Below, piece after piece: positions 52,106 through 60,125 of a stretch of 60,171 nucleotides of DNA. Numbering within the stretch: position 1 is the first letter of the stretch; each line of letters opens with the position of its first letter. The notes below the pieces were generated by a model, which saw only the letters and a program-made list of their open reading frames with translations, did not search any database and had not been told where the DNA came from. The DNA comes from an uncultured Paracoccus sp. GTDB lineage: Bacteria > Pseudomonadota > Alphaproteobacteria > Rhodobacterales > Rhodobacteraceae. Made by a program: the position numbers and the translations under genes. Where the stretch lies: the NCBI RefSeq assembly GCF_945915435.1, contig NZ_CAMEFG010000022.1, forward strand, positions 1 through 60,171, given 5' to 3'.

Positions 52106-53074
52106 ATGGTCTTTCGGCACTCCGACCGCCCCTTGCACGCCACGATCCTGGTGCTGCCCGAGGCATCGGTGATGAGCCTCGCCGCCACGCTTGACCCCAT
52201 GCGCGCCGCGAACCGCGTCACCGGCGCCGAACCCTATCGCTGGCAGGTCGTATCGCCCGACGGCCGGCCCGTGGCGACCAGTTGCGGGCTGAGCGTGCAG
52301 GTGGACGGCCCGTTCCGCCCCGATCAGGACTGCGACCTGCTGGTGGTGGTCGCCGCCTTCAACGCCGCGCGCCACGCCACGCCCGCGATCCTTTCCGCCC
52401 TGCGGCAGGGGGCGCGGCGGACAAAGCTGCTGGGCGGGGTCGAGGCAGGAAGCTGGGTGCTGGCGATGGCGGGCCTGCTGGACCAGCGCCGCGCCACCAC
52501 CCATTGGGAAGACCTCGAGGATTTCGCCGCCCGCTTTCCCCAACTGCGCGCCATTCCCGACCGCTGGGTGATCGACGGTCCCGTCTTTACCACCGGCGGC
52601 GCGGCGCCGACGCTGGATTTCATGCTGGCGCTGATCCGCGCCCGACAGGGGTTCGACGTGGCGCTGAACGTGGCCAGCCTTTATGTCTATGAAGAGGTGC
52701 GCCTGCCCTCGGACGCGCAGCCGCTGGTGTCGCTGGGCCGTGCCGGGCGGACCCAGGGCCGCGTCGCGCTGGCGATCCGCATCATGGAAAAGCACCTGGA
52801 CAGCCCCCTGCCCGTCGCCCGGATCGCCGCGCAGGTGAAATGCTCGACCCGGACGCTCGAGGGGCTGTTTCGCGACACCGTCCAGACCGCGCCCGGCGCC
52901 TATTACCGCTCGCTGCGCCTGCAAGCGGCGCGGCGGCTGGTCACGGATACCGATCTGGGCATGGCCGAGATCGCGGTCAGGACGGGCTTCGCCTCGATCG
53001 CCTCGTTGTCGCGGGCATTTCGGCGGCGGTTCGGGCAGCCGCCTTCAGCCGCCCGGCGCGATTCAAAGGCCTAG
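52106..53074 (+). CDS. GlxA/CdhR-type AraC-family regulator, probable carnitine regulator
   Basis: A 322-residue regulator with an N-terminal DJ-1/PfpI-like domain (LLVVVAAF, LLGGVEAGSWVLAMAGLL, with Ala-Gly at the elbow in place of an active Cys) and a C-terminal AraC domain (LPVARIAAQVKCSTRTLEGLFRDTVQ and MAEIAVRTGFASIASLSRAFRRRFG). It lies 26 bases after the carnitine dehydrogenase and probably shares its transcript. CdhR regulators of carnitine breakdown have this build. Its end overlaps the convergent binding-protein gene by 12 bases. Confidence 0.87.
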   Translation: MVFRHSDRPLHATILVLPEASVMSLAATLDPMRAANRVTGAEPYRWQVVSPDGRPVATSCGLSVQVDGPFRPDQDCDLLVVVAAFNAARHATPAILSALRQGARRTKLLGGVEAGSWVLAMAGLLDQRRATTHWEDLEDFAARFPQLRAIPDRWVIDGPVFTTGGAAPTLDFMLALIRARQGFDVALNVASLYVYEEVRLPSDAQPLVSLGRAGRTQGRVALAIRIMEKHLDSPLPVARIAAQVKCSTRTLEGLFRDTVQTAPGAYYRSLRLQAARRLVTDTDLGMAEIAVRTGFASIASLSRAFRRRFGQPPSAARRDSKA

Positions 53075-54001
53075 CGCCTCTTTCGCCACGGGCAGGCCCG
53101 GTTCGCCGTCGAAGGTCGTGACATCGGCAAGCCATGTCTCCAGCGTATCGGGGTTGTCCTTCAGCCAGCGTTCGGCGGCATCGACCGGCTCCATCCCCTC
53201 ATCCAGGACGTAGGACATCATCACGTCCTCGGCCTCGACCGTGAAGGAAAGATTGGACAGGAAGCGGCCCAGGTTGGGGCATTCCTCGGAAAAGCCCGCG
53301 CGGGTGTTGGTCAGCACCGTCGCCATGCCGTCCTGAGGCCCGAAGGTGTCGTTGCCGTCGGTCAGATATTCCAGTTCATAGCGCACGTTCATCGGATGCG
53401 GGCGCCAGCCGAAGAACAGGATCGGCTGTTCGGCCTGGATGGCGCGCTGGACCTGCGCCAGCATCCCCTGTTCGCTGGATTCGACCAGTTCGAATTCGCC
53501 CAGGTCGAAGGTGTTTTCGGAAATCAGTTCAAGGATCGTGGCGTTGGCGCCGCTGCCCGCCTCGATCCCGTAGATCGTCCCGCCCAGTTCATCCTTGAAA
53601 TTCGCGATATCGGAATAGGTCTTCAGCCCCGCCGCATGCGTATAGGCGGGCACCGCAAAGCCGATCAGCGCGCCTTCCAGGTTGGGGCGCACCACCTCGA
53701 TATCGCCCGCATCGACCAGCGGTTTCTGCTGGGGCTCCTGCAAGGGCATCCAGTTGCCAAGGAAGATATCGGTATCGCCCTGCTTCAGCGATTCGAAGGT
53801 GACCGCCACCGAAAGGATCTGCACCTCGGGCGCATAGCCCAGGGCTTCCAGCACCTGCGCCGACATGGCAGTGGTGATCGTGATATCCGTCCATCCGACG
53901 TCCGAAAGGCTGGGCGCCTGGCAGGTGGCAGGCTCGGCCGCTTCCGCGCGGGGCAGAACCGCAAGCGAGGCAAGGGCCGCAATGGCGATCTGGCGCTTCA
54001 T
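53063..54001 (-). CDS. Glycine betaine/choline/carnitine-type ABC binding protein (orphan)
   Basis: A 312-residue secreted protein with a Sec signal (about residues 1-20, ending AEAA). It is an OpuAC/ChoX-type binding protein: SDVGWTDITITTAM, FLGNWMPLQ, EAGSGANATI, and ILFFGWRPHPMN supply the aromatic residues that cage a quaternary ammonium group. Carnitine is a likely ligand from the context. No permease or ATPase gene is adjacent. GGAGGA lies seven bases before the ATG at 54001; two more ATGs directly upstream are possible. Confidence 0.85.
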   Translation of the reverse strand: MKRQIAIAALASLAVLPRAEAAEPATCQAPSLSDVGWTDITITTAMSAQVLEALGYAPEVQILSVAVTFESLKQGDTDIFLGNWMPLQEPQQKPLVDAGDIEVVRPNLEGALIGFAVPAYTHAAGLKTYSDIANFKDELGGTIYGIEAGSGANATILELISENTFDLGEFELVESSEQGMLAQVQRAIQAEQPILFFGWRPHPMNVRYELEYLTDGNDTFGPQDGMATVLTNTRAGFSEECPNLGRFLSNLSFTVEAEDVMMSYVLDEGMEPVDAAERWLKDNPDTLETWLADVTTFDGEPGLPVAKEALGL

Positions 54002-54086
54002 CATCATTCCTCCGTTGTTTCGTCGGCCGATCCGCGTCGGCCCTGCGACGCAGAATAGCCCGGATGACCGCACCCGATTGCCCCGT

Positions 54087-54116
54087 TGCGCAGAAAATTT
54101 GCCAATCTGCGCAGAA
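54087..54116. promoter_or_regulatory. TGCGCAGAA direct repeat spaced 21 bases, candidate AraC-type site
   Basis: TGCGCAGAA occurs at 54087 and 54108, exactly 21 bases apart, upstream of the orphan binding protein (minus strand) and of the DUF2945 gene (plus strand). The spacing matches AraC-family direct repeats. The regulator at 52106 is the nearest candidate. Confidence 0.4.
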
Positions 54117-54199
54117 CCGCGCGGGGTTTCGCACTATCGCCTGCCGGCATCCTTTGATCCTATGATAAGCGACCCCACGAAAAGCAAGGAGTCCGAACA

Positions 54200-54409
54200 A
54201 TGTCCAGGCGCTACAAGATCGGCGATCATGTGAGCTGGAATTCCGAGGCCGGCAGGGTCTCGGGGACCATCATCAAGGTCCATACCAGCGATTTCGACTA
54301 CAAGGGCCACACCCATCGCGCGACGCAAGACGACCCCCAATATGAAATCAAGAGCGACAAGACCGACCACGTCGCCGCGCACAAGGGCGGCGCGCTGGAC
54401 CGTGACTAA
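54200..54409 (+). CDS. DUF2945 (HVA1/TUDOR-like) small protein
   Basis: A 69-residue basic protein of the DUF2945 group. YKIGDHVSWNSEAGRVSGTIIKV forms a small beta-barrel strand set, followed by the typical DPQYEIKSDKTDHVAAHKGGAL. Its function is unknown; members often lie with stress genes. AGCAAGGAG precedes the ATG by about ten bases. Its end overlaps the DUF488 gene by eight bases. Confidence 0.85.
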   Translation: MSRRYKIGDHVSWNSEAGRVSGTIIKVHTSDFDYKGHTHRATQDDPQYEIKSDKTDHVAAHKGGALDRD

Positions 54410-54953
54410 GACCGCGGACCCGCCCTTTTTCACCATCGGCCATTCAAACAGAAGCGTCGCGGCCCTTGTCGGGCTGTTGCGCGAAGCAGGGGTCCGGCAT
54501 GTCGCCGATATCCGCAAGTTCCCGATGTCGCGGGCCAATCCGCAATTCAACGCGGATACGCTGGCCGCCACCCTGTCCGGCGCCGGGATCGGCTGGCAGC
54601 ATATCGCCGCATTGGGCGGCCTGCGCGGCAAGGGCAAGGCATTGCCCGACGACATCAACGGCTTGTGGTCGAACCGAAGCTTTCACAACTATGCCGATTA
54701 CGCGCTGTCCGAACCCTTCCGCGAGGGGCTGGAGCAGTTGAAACAGGCCGGGCGCGCCCAACCCGTGGCGATCATGTGCGCCGAAGCGGTCTGGTGGCGA
54801 TGCCACCGCCGCATCGTAGCCGATTACCTCATCGCCGGCGGGCGGGCCGTCTTTCACATCGTGGGACCGGGCCGCATCGAACCTGCCCGCCTGACTGCGG
54901 GCGCCGTCGTCGGACCGGGCGAATCGGTCACCTACCCGGCCCCGCCTTCCTGA
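54402..54953 (+). CDS. DUF488 family protein
   Basis: A 183-residue protein of the DUF488 family. FFTIGHSNRSVAALVGLLREAGVRHVADIRKFPMSR is the N-terminal signature. CAEAVWWRCHRRIVADYLI near residue 130 holds the conserved Cys and His. Biochemical role is unknown. A GTG start at 54402 inside the DUF2945 end is chosen, since no ATG lies near the first conserved residues. The two genes seem co-transcribed, and DUF2945-DUF488 pairs may act together. Confidence 0.82.
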   Translation: MTKTADPPFFTIGHSNRSVAALVGLLREAGVRHVADIRKFPMSRANPQFNADTLAATLSGAGIGWQHIAALGGLRGKGKALPDDINGLWSNRSFHNYADYALSEPFREGLEQLKQAGRAQPVAIMCAEAVWWRCHRRIVADYLIAGGRAVFHIVGPGRIEPARLTAGAVVGPGESVTYPAPPS

Positions 54954-55102
54954 CGCCCGACACCCCGGCCAGCGGCCCCTTGCGGCCATGCGGCGGGTCC
55001 ACTAGCCTTCAGGTGACGGCAAAGGGCCGCGCGTCCCGATGCCGCACCCGCCGCCCACCGATGGGCCTGAAGACAACACCAACCGTTATGGCAGGTATCC
55101 CA

Positions 55103-55801
55103 ATGTCCGATCTTCCAGGTTATCCGAACCGCCGCGGCTTTCTGAAAACATCGGCAGCCTCGGTCGCCCTTGCCGGAATCGCGGCGCGGGCCGAGGCGCA
55201 GGCCGACACCGTGCCGCCGCTTGACGAATACTGGCCCGAATATCTGGACGCGGCGGAATGGGCCTTCGTCATGGCCGCCTGCGCGCGGCTGATCCCGTCC
55301 GAGGGCGACGGTCCCGGCGCGATCGAGGCGCGGGTGCCCGTCTTCATCGACCGCCAGCTTGCCGATTACTACGGGCGCGCGGATATCTGGTATATGGAAG
55401 GGCCGCACGACCCGACCGCGCCGCCGGAATTCGGCTGGCAGACGCCCCTGACCCCGGCGGAACTTTACCGTCAGGCCATCCCGGCCTTCAACGCATGGTG
55501 CGAACGCACCCACGGCGCGGCCTTCCCCGACCTGGACCCGCAGGCGCAGGACGAGGCGCTGACCGCGCTGGACGAGGGCGAAACCGACCTTGCCCCGGAA
55601 CTGTCCCCCTTCTTCACCACCCTGCTGAACAACACGAAAGAGGGCTATTTCGCCGACCCGATCCACGGCGGCAACCACGGGATGCAGGCATGGGTCTATA
55701 TCGGCTTTCCCGGCGCGCGGGCGGCCTATCGCGAATGGGCGGGGCGGCATAACGTCCAATACCCCCTCGGCCCGGTCTCGATCAGCGGCGAGAGGGCATG
55801 A
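55103..55801 (+). CDS. Gluconate 2-dehydrogenase-like gamma subunit, Tat-exported
   Basis: A 232-residue small subunit with a twin-arginine signal (NRRGFLKTSAASVALAGIAA, cleavage near AEAQA). AEWAFVMAACARLIPSEGDGPGAIEARVPVFIDRQL is the gluconate_2-dh3 family core. It carries the folded flavoprotein subunit across the membrane by hitch-hiking. The 55103 start, with AGGT upstream, is taken because it gives a normal Tat leader. It overlaps the flavoprotein gene by ATGA. Confidence 0.88.
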   Translation: MSDLPGYPNRRGFLKTSAASVALAGIAARAEAQADTVPPLDEYWPEYLDAAEWAFVMAACARLIPSEGDGPGAIEARVPVFIDRQLADYYGRADIWYMEGPHDPTAPPEFGWQTPLTPAELYRQAIPAFNAWCERTHGAAFPDLDPQAQDEALTALDEGETDLAPELSPFFTTLLNNTKEGYFADPIHGGNHGMQAWVYIGFPGARAAYREWAGRHNVQYPLGPVSISGERA

Positions 55802-57573
55802 GCATGGCACGTCAGGAAGCAAAGAAGGATGTCGTCATCGTCGGCCTGGGCTGGACCGGCGCGATCGCGGGGATCGAACTGGCACAGGAAGGGCTGGAGA
55901 TCGTGGCGCTGGAACGCGGGCGCGACCAGGCCACCGTGCCCGAGTTCAAGTATCCCGACCAGATCGACGAGCTTACCTGGGGCGTGCGGCTGAAGAACAT
56001 GCAGCACCCGCGCCGCCAGACCGTGACCGTCCGCCGCAACGGCGATGAAACCGCCCTGCCGCTGCGCGCCCTTGGCTCTTTCCTGCCCGCCGATGGCGTC
56101 GGCGGCGCGGGCACGCATTGGAACGGTCTCAACTGGCGCCCCCAACCCGAGGAAATGCGGCTGCTCAGCCATATCCGCGAAAACTGGGGCGACGAGATCA
56201 TCCCCGAGGGCATGTCGCTGGGCGACTACCCCGTCACCTATGACGAGCTTGAGCCTTTCTTCACCCGTTTTGAACAGGTCGCCGGGATCTCGGGTCAGGC
56301 GGGCAACCTGAACGGCCAGATCCAGCCGGGCGGCAACCCGTTCGAGGGCTGGCGCTCGACCGATTACCCCATGCCGCCGATGCCCACGACATGGGACAGC
56401 CACAAGTTCCGCGAGGCGGCGCTGGCGATGGGGCTGCACCCCTTCCCCGCCCCGGCGGGCATCGCCTCGACCAGCTATGTCAACCCTTACGGAATGCAGA
56501 TGGGGCCGTGCAACCTGTGCGGCTTCTGCGAGCGTTACGGCTGTTATCAATATTCCAAATCCTCGCCCCAGACGGCGATCCTGGATGCGCTGAAACGCCA
56601 TCCGAATTTTTCATACCGCACCCATGCCGAGGTCCTGCGGGTCGAACTGGCCCCGGACGGGCGGACCGCCACCGGCGTGACCTATTTCGACGAGGAGGCG
56701 CAGGAAGAGGTCTTCCAGCCTGCCGATATCGTCATCCTCGCGGCCTATCAGCTCAACAACGTGCATCTGATGATGGTCTCGGGGCTGGCCGAGATCTACG
56801 ACCCCGCCACCGATCAGGGGGTGCTGGGCAAGAACTACGGCTATCAGATGAACGGCGGCGCGACGCTGTTTTTCCGCGACGAACATTTCAACCCCTTCGT
56901 CGGCCACGGCTCGAACGGGATGTGCATCGACGATTACGGGATGAACCGCAACGATTACGGCGCGCTCGGCTTCATCGGCGGGGCCTATTGGCGGTCGGGG
57001 CTGACCAATGGCCAGCCGATCCGCTCGATGCCGCTGCCATCCGGGACGCCCTCATGGGGGGCGGGGTGGAAGGCCGGCGTGGGCGAATGGTATGGCCATG
57101 CGATGTCCATCGGCTCGCACGGGTCGAACATGTCCTATCGCGCGAACCACCTGGACCTGGACCCGACCTATACCGACCGCCACGGGCGCCCGCTGATGCG
57201 GATGACCTTCGACTGGCAGGAAAACGACCTGCGGATGAACCAATACATGAAGGCGCGGGTCGAAGAGGTCGCCGCCAGCATGAACCCCGACATCATGCAA
57301 TCCAGCTTCAAGGGACCGGGCGCGCGATACGATGTCCGCCCCTATCAGACCACGCATAACACCGGCGGCCATATCATGTCCGCAAGCCCGAACGAAGGCG
57401 TGGTCAACCGCTATTCCCAGATGTGGGGGCAGCACAACGTCTTTGCGATGGGCGCGGGGAACTTCGTCCAGAACACCCAATACAACCCGACCGGGCTTCT
57501 GGGCGGGCTGGCTTATTGGACCGTGGACGCGATCCGCAGCCAGTACCTGTCCAACCCCCGTCCGCTGGTGTGA
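55798..57573 (+). CDS. GMC-family flavoprotein dehydrogenase, alpha subunit
   Basis: A 591-residue FAD enzyme of the gluconate/glucose dehydrogenase GMC group. The FAD motif VIVGLGWTGAIAG is near residues 14-26. GVGGAGTHWNG follows near 100. The cysteine cluster GPCNLCGFCERYGCYQ near 238 matches the iron-sulfur-binding insert of this group. C-terminal HNTGGHIMSASPNEGVVNRY-MGAGNFVQNTQYNPTGLLGGLAY holds the catalytic His/Asn. It would oxidise a sugar or sugar acid in the periplasm. Which sugar is unknown. Confidence 0.9.
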   Translation: MSMARQEAKKDVVIVGLGWTGAIAGIELAQEGLEIVALERGRDQATVPEFKYPDQIDELTWGVRLKNMQHPRRQTVTVRRNGDETALPLRALGSFLPADGVGGAGTHWNGLNWRPQPEEMRLLSHIRENWGDEIIPEGMSLGDYPVTYDELEPFFTRFEQVAGISGQAGNLNGQIQPGGNPFEGWRSTDYPMPPMPTTWDSHKFREAALAMGLHPFPAPAGIASTSYVNPYGMQMGPCNLCGFCERYGCYQYSKSSPQTAILDALKRHPNFSYRTHAEVLRVELAPDGRTATGVTYFDEEAQEEVFQPADIVILAAYQLNNVHLMMVSGLAEIYDPATDQGVLGKNYGYQMNGGATLFFRDEHFNPFVGHGSNGMCIDDYGMNRNDYGALGFIGGAYWRSGLTNGQPIRSMPLPSGTPSWGAGWKAGVGEWYGHAMSIGSHGSNMSYRANHLDLDPTYTDRHGRPLMRMTFDWQENDLRMNQYMKARVEEVAASMNPDIMQSSFKGPGARYDVRPYQTTHNTGGHIMSASPNEGVVNRYSQMWGQHNVFAMGAGNFVQNTQYNPTGLLGGLAYWTVDAIRSQYLSNPRPLV

Positions 57574-57584
57574 GGAGCAAGCCG

Positions 57585-58946
57585 ATGCTGACATTCCTTC
57601 GCATTCTGACCGCGCTGGCCCTGATCGGGATCGTCGTGCTGCTGGCGCTGATCTTCGTCCCCGTCCGCCTGACCCAGCCGACCGAGCAACTCGCCGCCGA
57701 CTGGCAGCCCGATCCGGGGCATGGCGAGCAGGTCTTTCACGCCTCGGATTGCGTGGCCTGCCATACCGCCCCCGGCGGCATGGAACTGGCGGGCGGGCGG
57801 GGCATCGAAAGCCCGCTCGGCACGATCTGGTCCACCAATATCACCCCCGACCCCGAAACCGGCATCGGCGGCATGACGATGGACGAATTCCGCGCCGTCA
57901 TGCTGGACGGTATCGGGCGCGACGGGCGGCATCTCTATCCCGCGATGCCCTATGAGAACTATCGCCTGATGACCGAGCGCGACCTGCGCGCCCTTTACGC
58001 CTACCTGATGAACGAGGTCGAGCCGGTCCGCCACGAGGTCGAGCCGACCAGCCTGACCTTCCCCTTCAACATGCGTTTCGGGCTGCGGGCATGGAACTGG
58101 CTGGCGCTGTCCCACGACGCGGGCTTCACCCCGCAAGGCCGGTCCGAGGTCATGGATCGCGGGCAATATCTGGTCGAGGGGCCGGGCCATTGCGCCGCCT
58201 GCCACAGCCCGCGCAATATCTTCATGGCGCAGGATGGCGTGCAGGCGAGCGATGCGAACTTCCTGACCGGCGGTGTCGTCGACGGCTGGAACGCGCCCAG
58301 CCTGCGCGGCGAGGGCGCGGCCCCACAACGCTGGCCGGTCGGCGAACTCGCGGCCTATCTGGCGACGGGGCGCAACGCATTCTCGACCGCCAATGGCGAG
58401 ATGGGGCTGGTCGTCGCCCATTCCATGCAGCACCTGCCCGACGGGGACATCTTTGCCATCGCCGCCTTCCTCAAGGGAATGGACGGCGCCCCGGTCGAGG
58501 AAGAGACCGCCTTCGCACCCCCCGGCCCGATCGCGATCGAAAAGCCCCAGGCCGATCAGGCGGGCGAGGCAACCGCCGCCATGCTGACCGAGGCCGAGCC
58601 GGGAATGCCGCTTGGCGCGCGGCTATACTTGGACAACTGCGTCGCCTGCCATTTCGCATCCGGGCGCGGGGCCGATGGGATCTTCCCCAAGCTGCAAGGC
58701 AATACGCTGGTGCTGGGGTCCGAGACCGGACCGCTCTTGTCCGTGATCCTCTACGGCGCGAATGTGCCCGGCACGGAAAAGCGCCCGATGGAGCTGGTCA
58801 TGCAAGGCTACGCCGACCGCCTGTCGGATGAGGAGGTCGCCGAACTCGCCACCTTCCTGCGGCAGGCATGGGGCAACGACGCACCCCCCGTCACCCCCGC
58901 CGAGGCCGCCGCCGAACGCGAAAACCCCCGCGCGACGCATCACTAG
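57585..58946 (+). CDS. Triheme cytochrome c subunit of the dehydrogenase
   Basis: A 453-residue protein with an N-terminal membrane anchor or signal (residues 4-26) and three c-type heme sites. CVACH is at 56, CAACH at 203 and CVACH at 352, each in its own domain with a later Met ligand. It passes electrons from the flavoprotein to the respiratory chain (ubiquinone or a cytochrome). TGAGGAG, overlapping the preceding stop, is the ribosome site. It completes the three-subunit membrane dehydrogenase. Confidence 0.92.
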   Translation: MLTFLRILTALALIGIVVLLALIFVPVRLTQPTEQLAADWQPDPGHGEQVFHASDCVACHTAPGGMELAGGRGIESPLGTIWSTNITPDPETGIGGMTMDEFRAVMLDGIGRDGRHLYPAMPYENYRLMTERDLRALYAYLMNEVEPVRHEVEPTSLTFPFNMRFGLRAWNWLALSHDAGFTPQGRSEVMDRGQYLVEGPGHCAACHSPRNIFMAQDGVQASDANFLTGGVVDGWNAPSLRGEGAAPQRWPVGELAAYLATGRNAFSTANGEMGLVVAHSMQHLPDGDIFAIAAFLKGMDGAPVEEETAFAPPGPIAIEKPQADQAGEATAAMLTEAEPGMPLGARLYLDNCVACHFASGRGADGIFPKLQGNTLVLGSETGPLLSVILYGANVPGTEKRPMELVMQGYADRLSDEEVAELATFLRQAWGNDAPPVTPAEAAAERENPRATHH

Positions 58947-59105
58947 CGACGATCAGACCTCCAGGGGTCGGGACGCCATGCGCCCCGGCCCGTTCGCCCG
59001 CTCCACCCCCGCCAAGGCCCTGAACCAAGCGCCCCTGAGCATGGGTCAGGCCGGGCGCCCCCGATCTGCGATGATCACAACAGGATGACGACTAACTGAA
59101 ATATG

Positions 59106-59888
59106 TCACGGCCATTGAGCATTCTCCCCTACAATACGGGCCATCCACCCAGAGAATGCCTGCAAGCGCCTTGAGAAATCTTCCAAGGCCGCATCCGGCG
59201 TAAATGCCTGCTCATAGAAATACAGCAGTCTATCGCCATGCGCAGGAAAAAGGCGCTGAAACCTTGTGAGGTATTCTTCAAGTGTTTCCGGCCAGTCCGG
59301 GTCCGTTTCCTTCCGTAACACATTGGTCGAACGAATCAACTTGCGCGCGGCTTCCTTTACAAGACGACGGACCACCGCTTCCGGCTGTGCAATTGCAAGC
59401 CGACTTTGATACCGTTGAAGGACCTGCTCAAAATCGCCGTTTACTGCCAGAGCAAGCGTGCGGGATGGGCGAAACAGGGGAATACCCTCAGCCAGATCAT
59501 CGCCCGCAATACACCGGCAATGATGCTTAAGCCAATAGCGCCAGGCCACCCCGGTCTCTGCCGACAGGATATCTTGCAGCACGCCGATATCGAAATCTAC
59601 TTTACTTGCAATTGGATAAGCAGCCTCAATTTCCTGCCTGATCTCTTCAATGACGATGCTGGCCCGGTTCGATGGTGGATTTCGTAAAACCAGTGACAAG
59701 TCCAGATCGGAACACCCTGAAATCGCGCGGCCACTGGCAACGCTGCCATAAACATAGATGCTGTGTATCAGCGGAAATATCTGGGGCCGCAATCTGAGCC
59801 GAACATTCTCAAGCATCGGGCGGTATTCGTTTTGAAAAGGCGCGTTTTCCACCACAGCAATCAAACCGCGCCGATCAATGCCCATCAT
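59106..59888 (-). CDS. MNT-type nucleotidyltransferase domain protein, lower GC than neighbours
   Basis: A 260-residue protein with an N-terminal nucleotidyltransferase motif (YVYGSVASGRAISGCSDLDLSLV near residues 45-65 and a third acidic residue in VDFDIGVL near 98), followed by a mostly helical C-terminal half. The target could be a small molecule such as an antibiotic, or a protein or RNA. AAAGG stands seven bases before the ATG at 59888. The gene is visibly lower in GC than the rest of the window, a sign of transfer. No antitoxin-like partner is adjacent. Confidence 0.78.
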   Translation of the reverse strand: MMGIDRRGLIAVVENAPFQNEYRPMLENVRLRLRPQIFPLIHSIYVYGSVASGRAISGCSDLDLSLVLRNPPSNRASIVIEEIRQEIEAAYPIASKVDFDIGVLQDILSAETGVAWRYWLKHHCRCIAGDDLAEGIPLFRPSRTLALAVNGDFEQVLQRYQSRLAIAQPEAVVRRLVKEAARKLIRSTNVLRKETDPDWPETLEEYLTRFQRLFPAHGDRLLYFYEQAFTPDAALEDFSRRLQAFSGWMARIVGENAQWP

Positions 59889-59969
59889 CGCCCTACCTTT
59901 CAGGTCGTGGCTAGGCTGAATTTCTTTAACGGTCAACATCTGCCGAAGGCTTGAACCATCCTGTCCCCT

Positions 59970-60087
59970 CACGACAAGGCCCGCCCCTTTTCGGGGCGAT
60001 CATGCCGGAATGCTGCGGATCCTGTGCGACGTCGGACAGCCGCCCCCCCTTCACGCCACGACAAAGCCCGCCCCTTTCGGGGCGGGC
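59970..60087. repeat. Duplicated tuf terminator segment (two near-identical 28-29-base copies)
   Basis: Copy one (59970-59998) and copy two (60057-60084) both read CACGACAA(A/G) and then GCCCGCCCC-T-run-CGGGGCG, with one base change and one extra T. The 58 bases between hold nothing recognised. Copy two directly follows the tuf gene. Copy one lies next to the low-GC nucleotidyltransferase gene. Confidence 0.75.
60066..60087 (-). terminator. Probable tuf terminator hairpin
   Basis: GCCCGCCCC (60066-60074), loop of four, GGGGCGGGC (60079-60087). On the minus strand it is followed by TTTGTC, and it lies 38 bases after the tuf stop. A T-rich stretch on the plus side too means it might act in both directions. 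Confidence 0.7.
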
Positions 60088-60125
60088 CTTCTTTCTTCAC
60101 GCGGTTGCCCTTGGGGGCTTCGCGA

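Noticed and set aside
59973..60125. tRNA-Trp or other RNA gene downstream of tuf
   Set aside because: No cloverleaf, T-loop consensus or CCA-adjacent acceptor stem could be found in this stretch.
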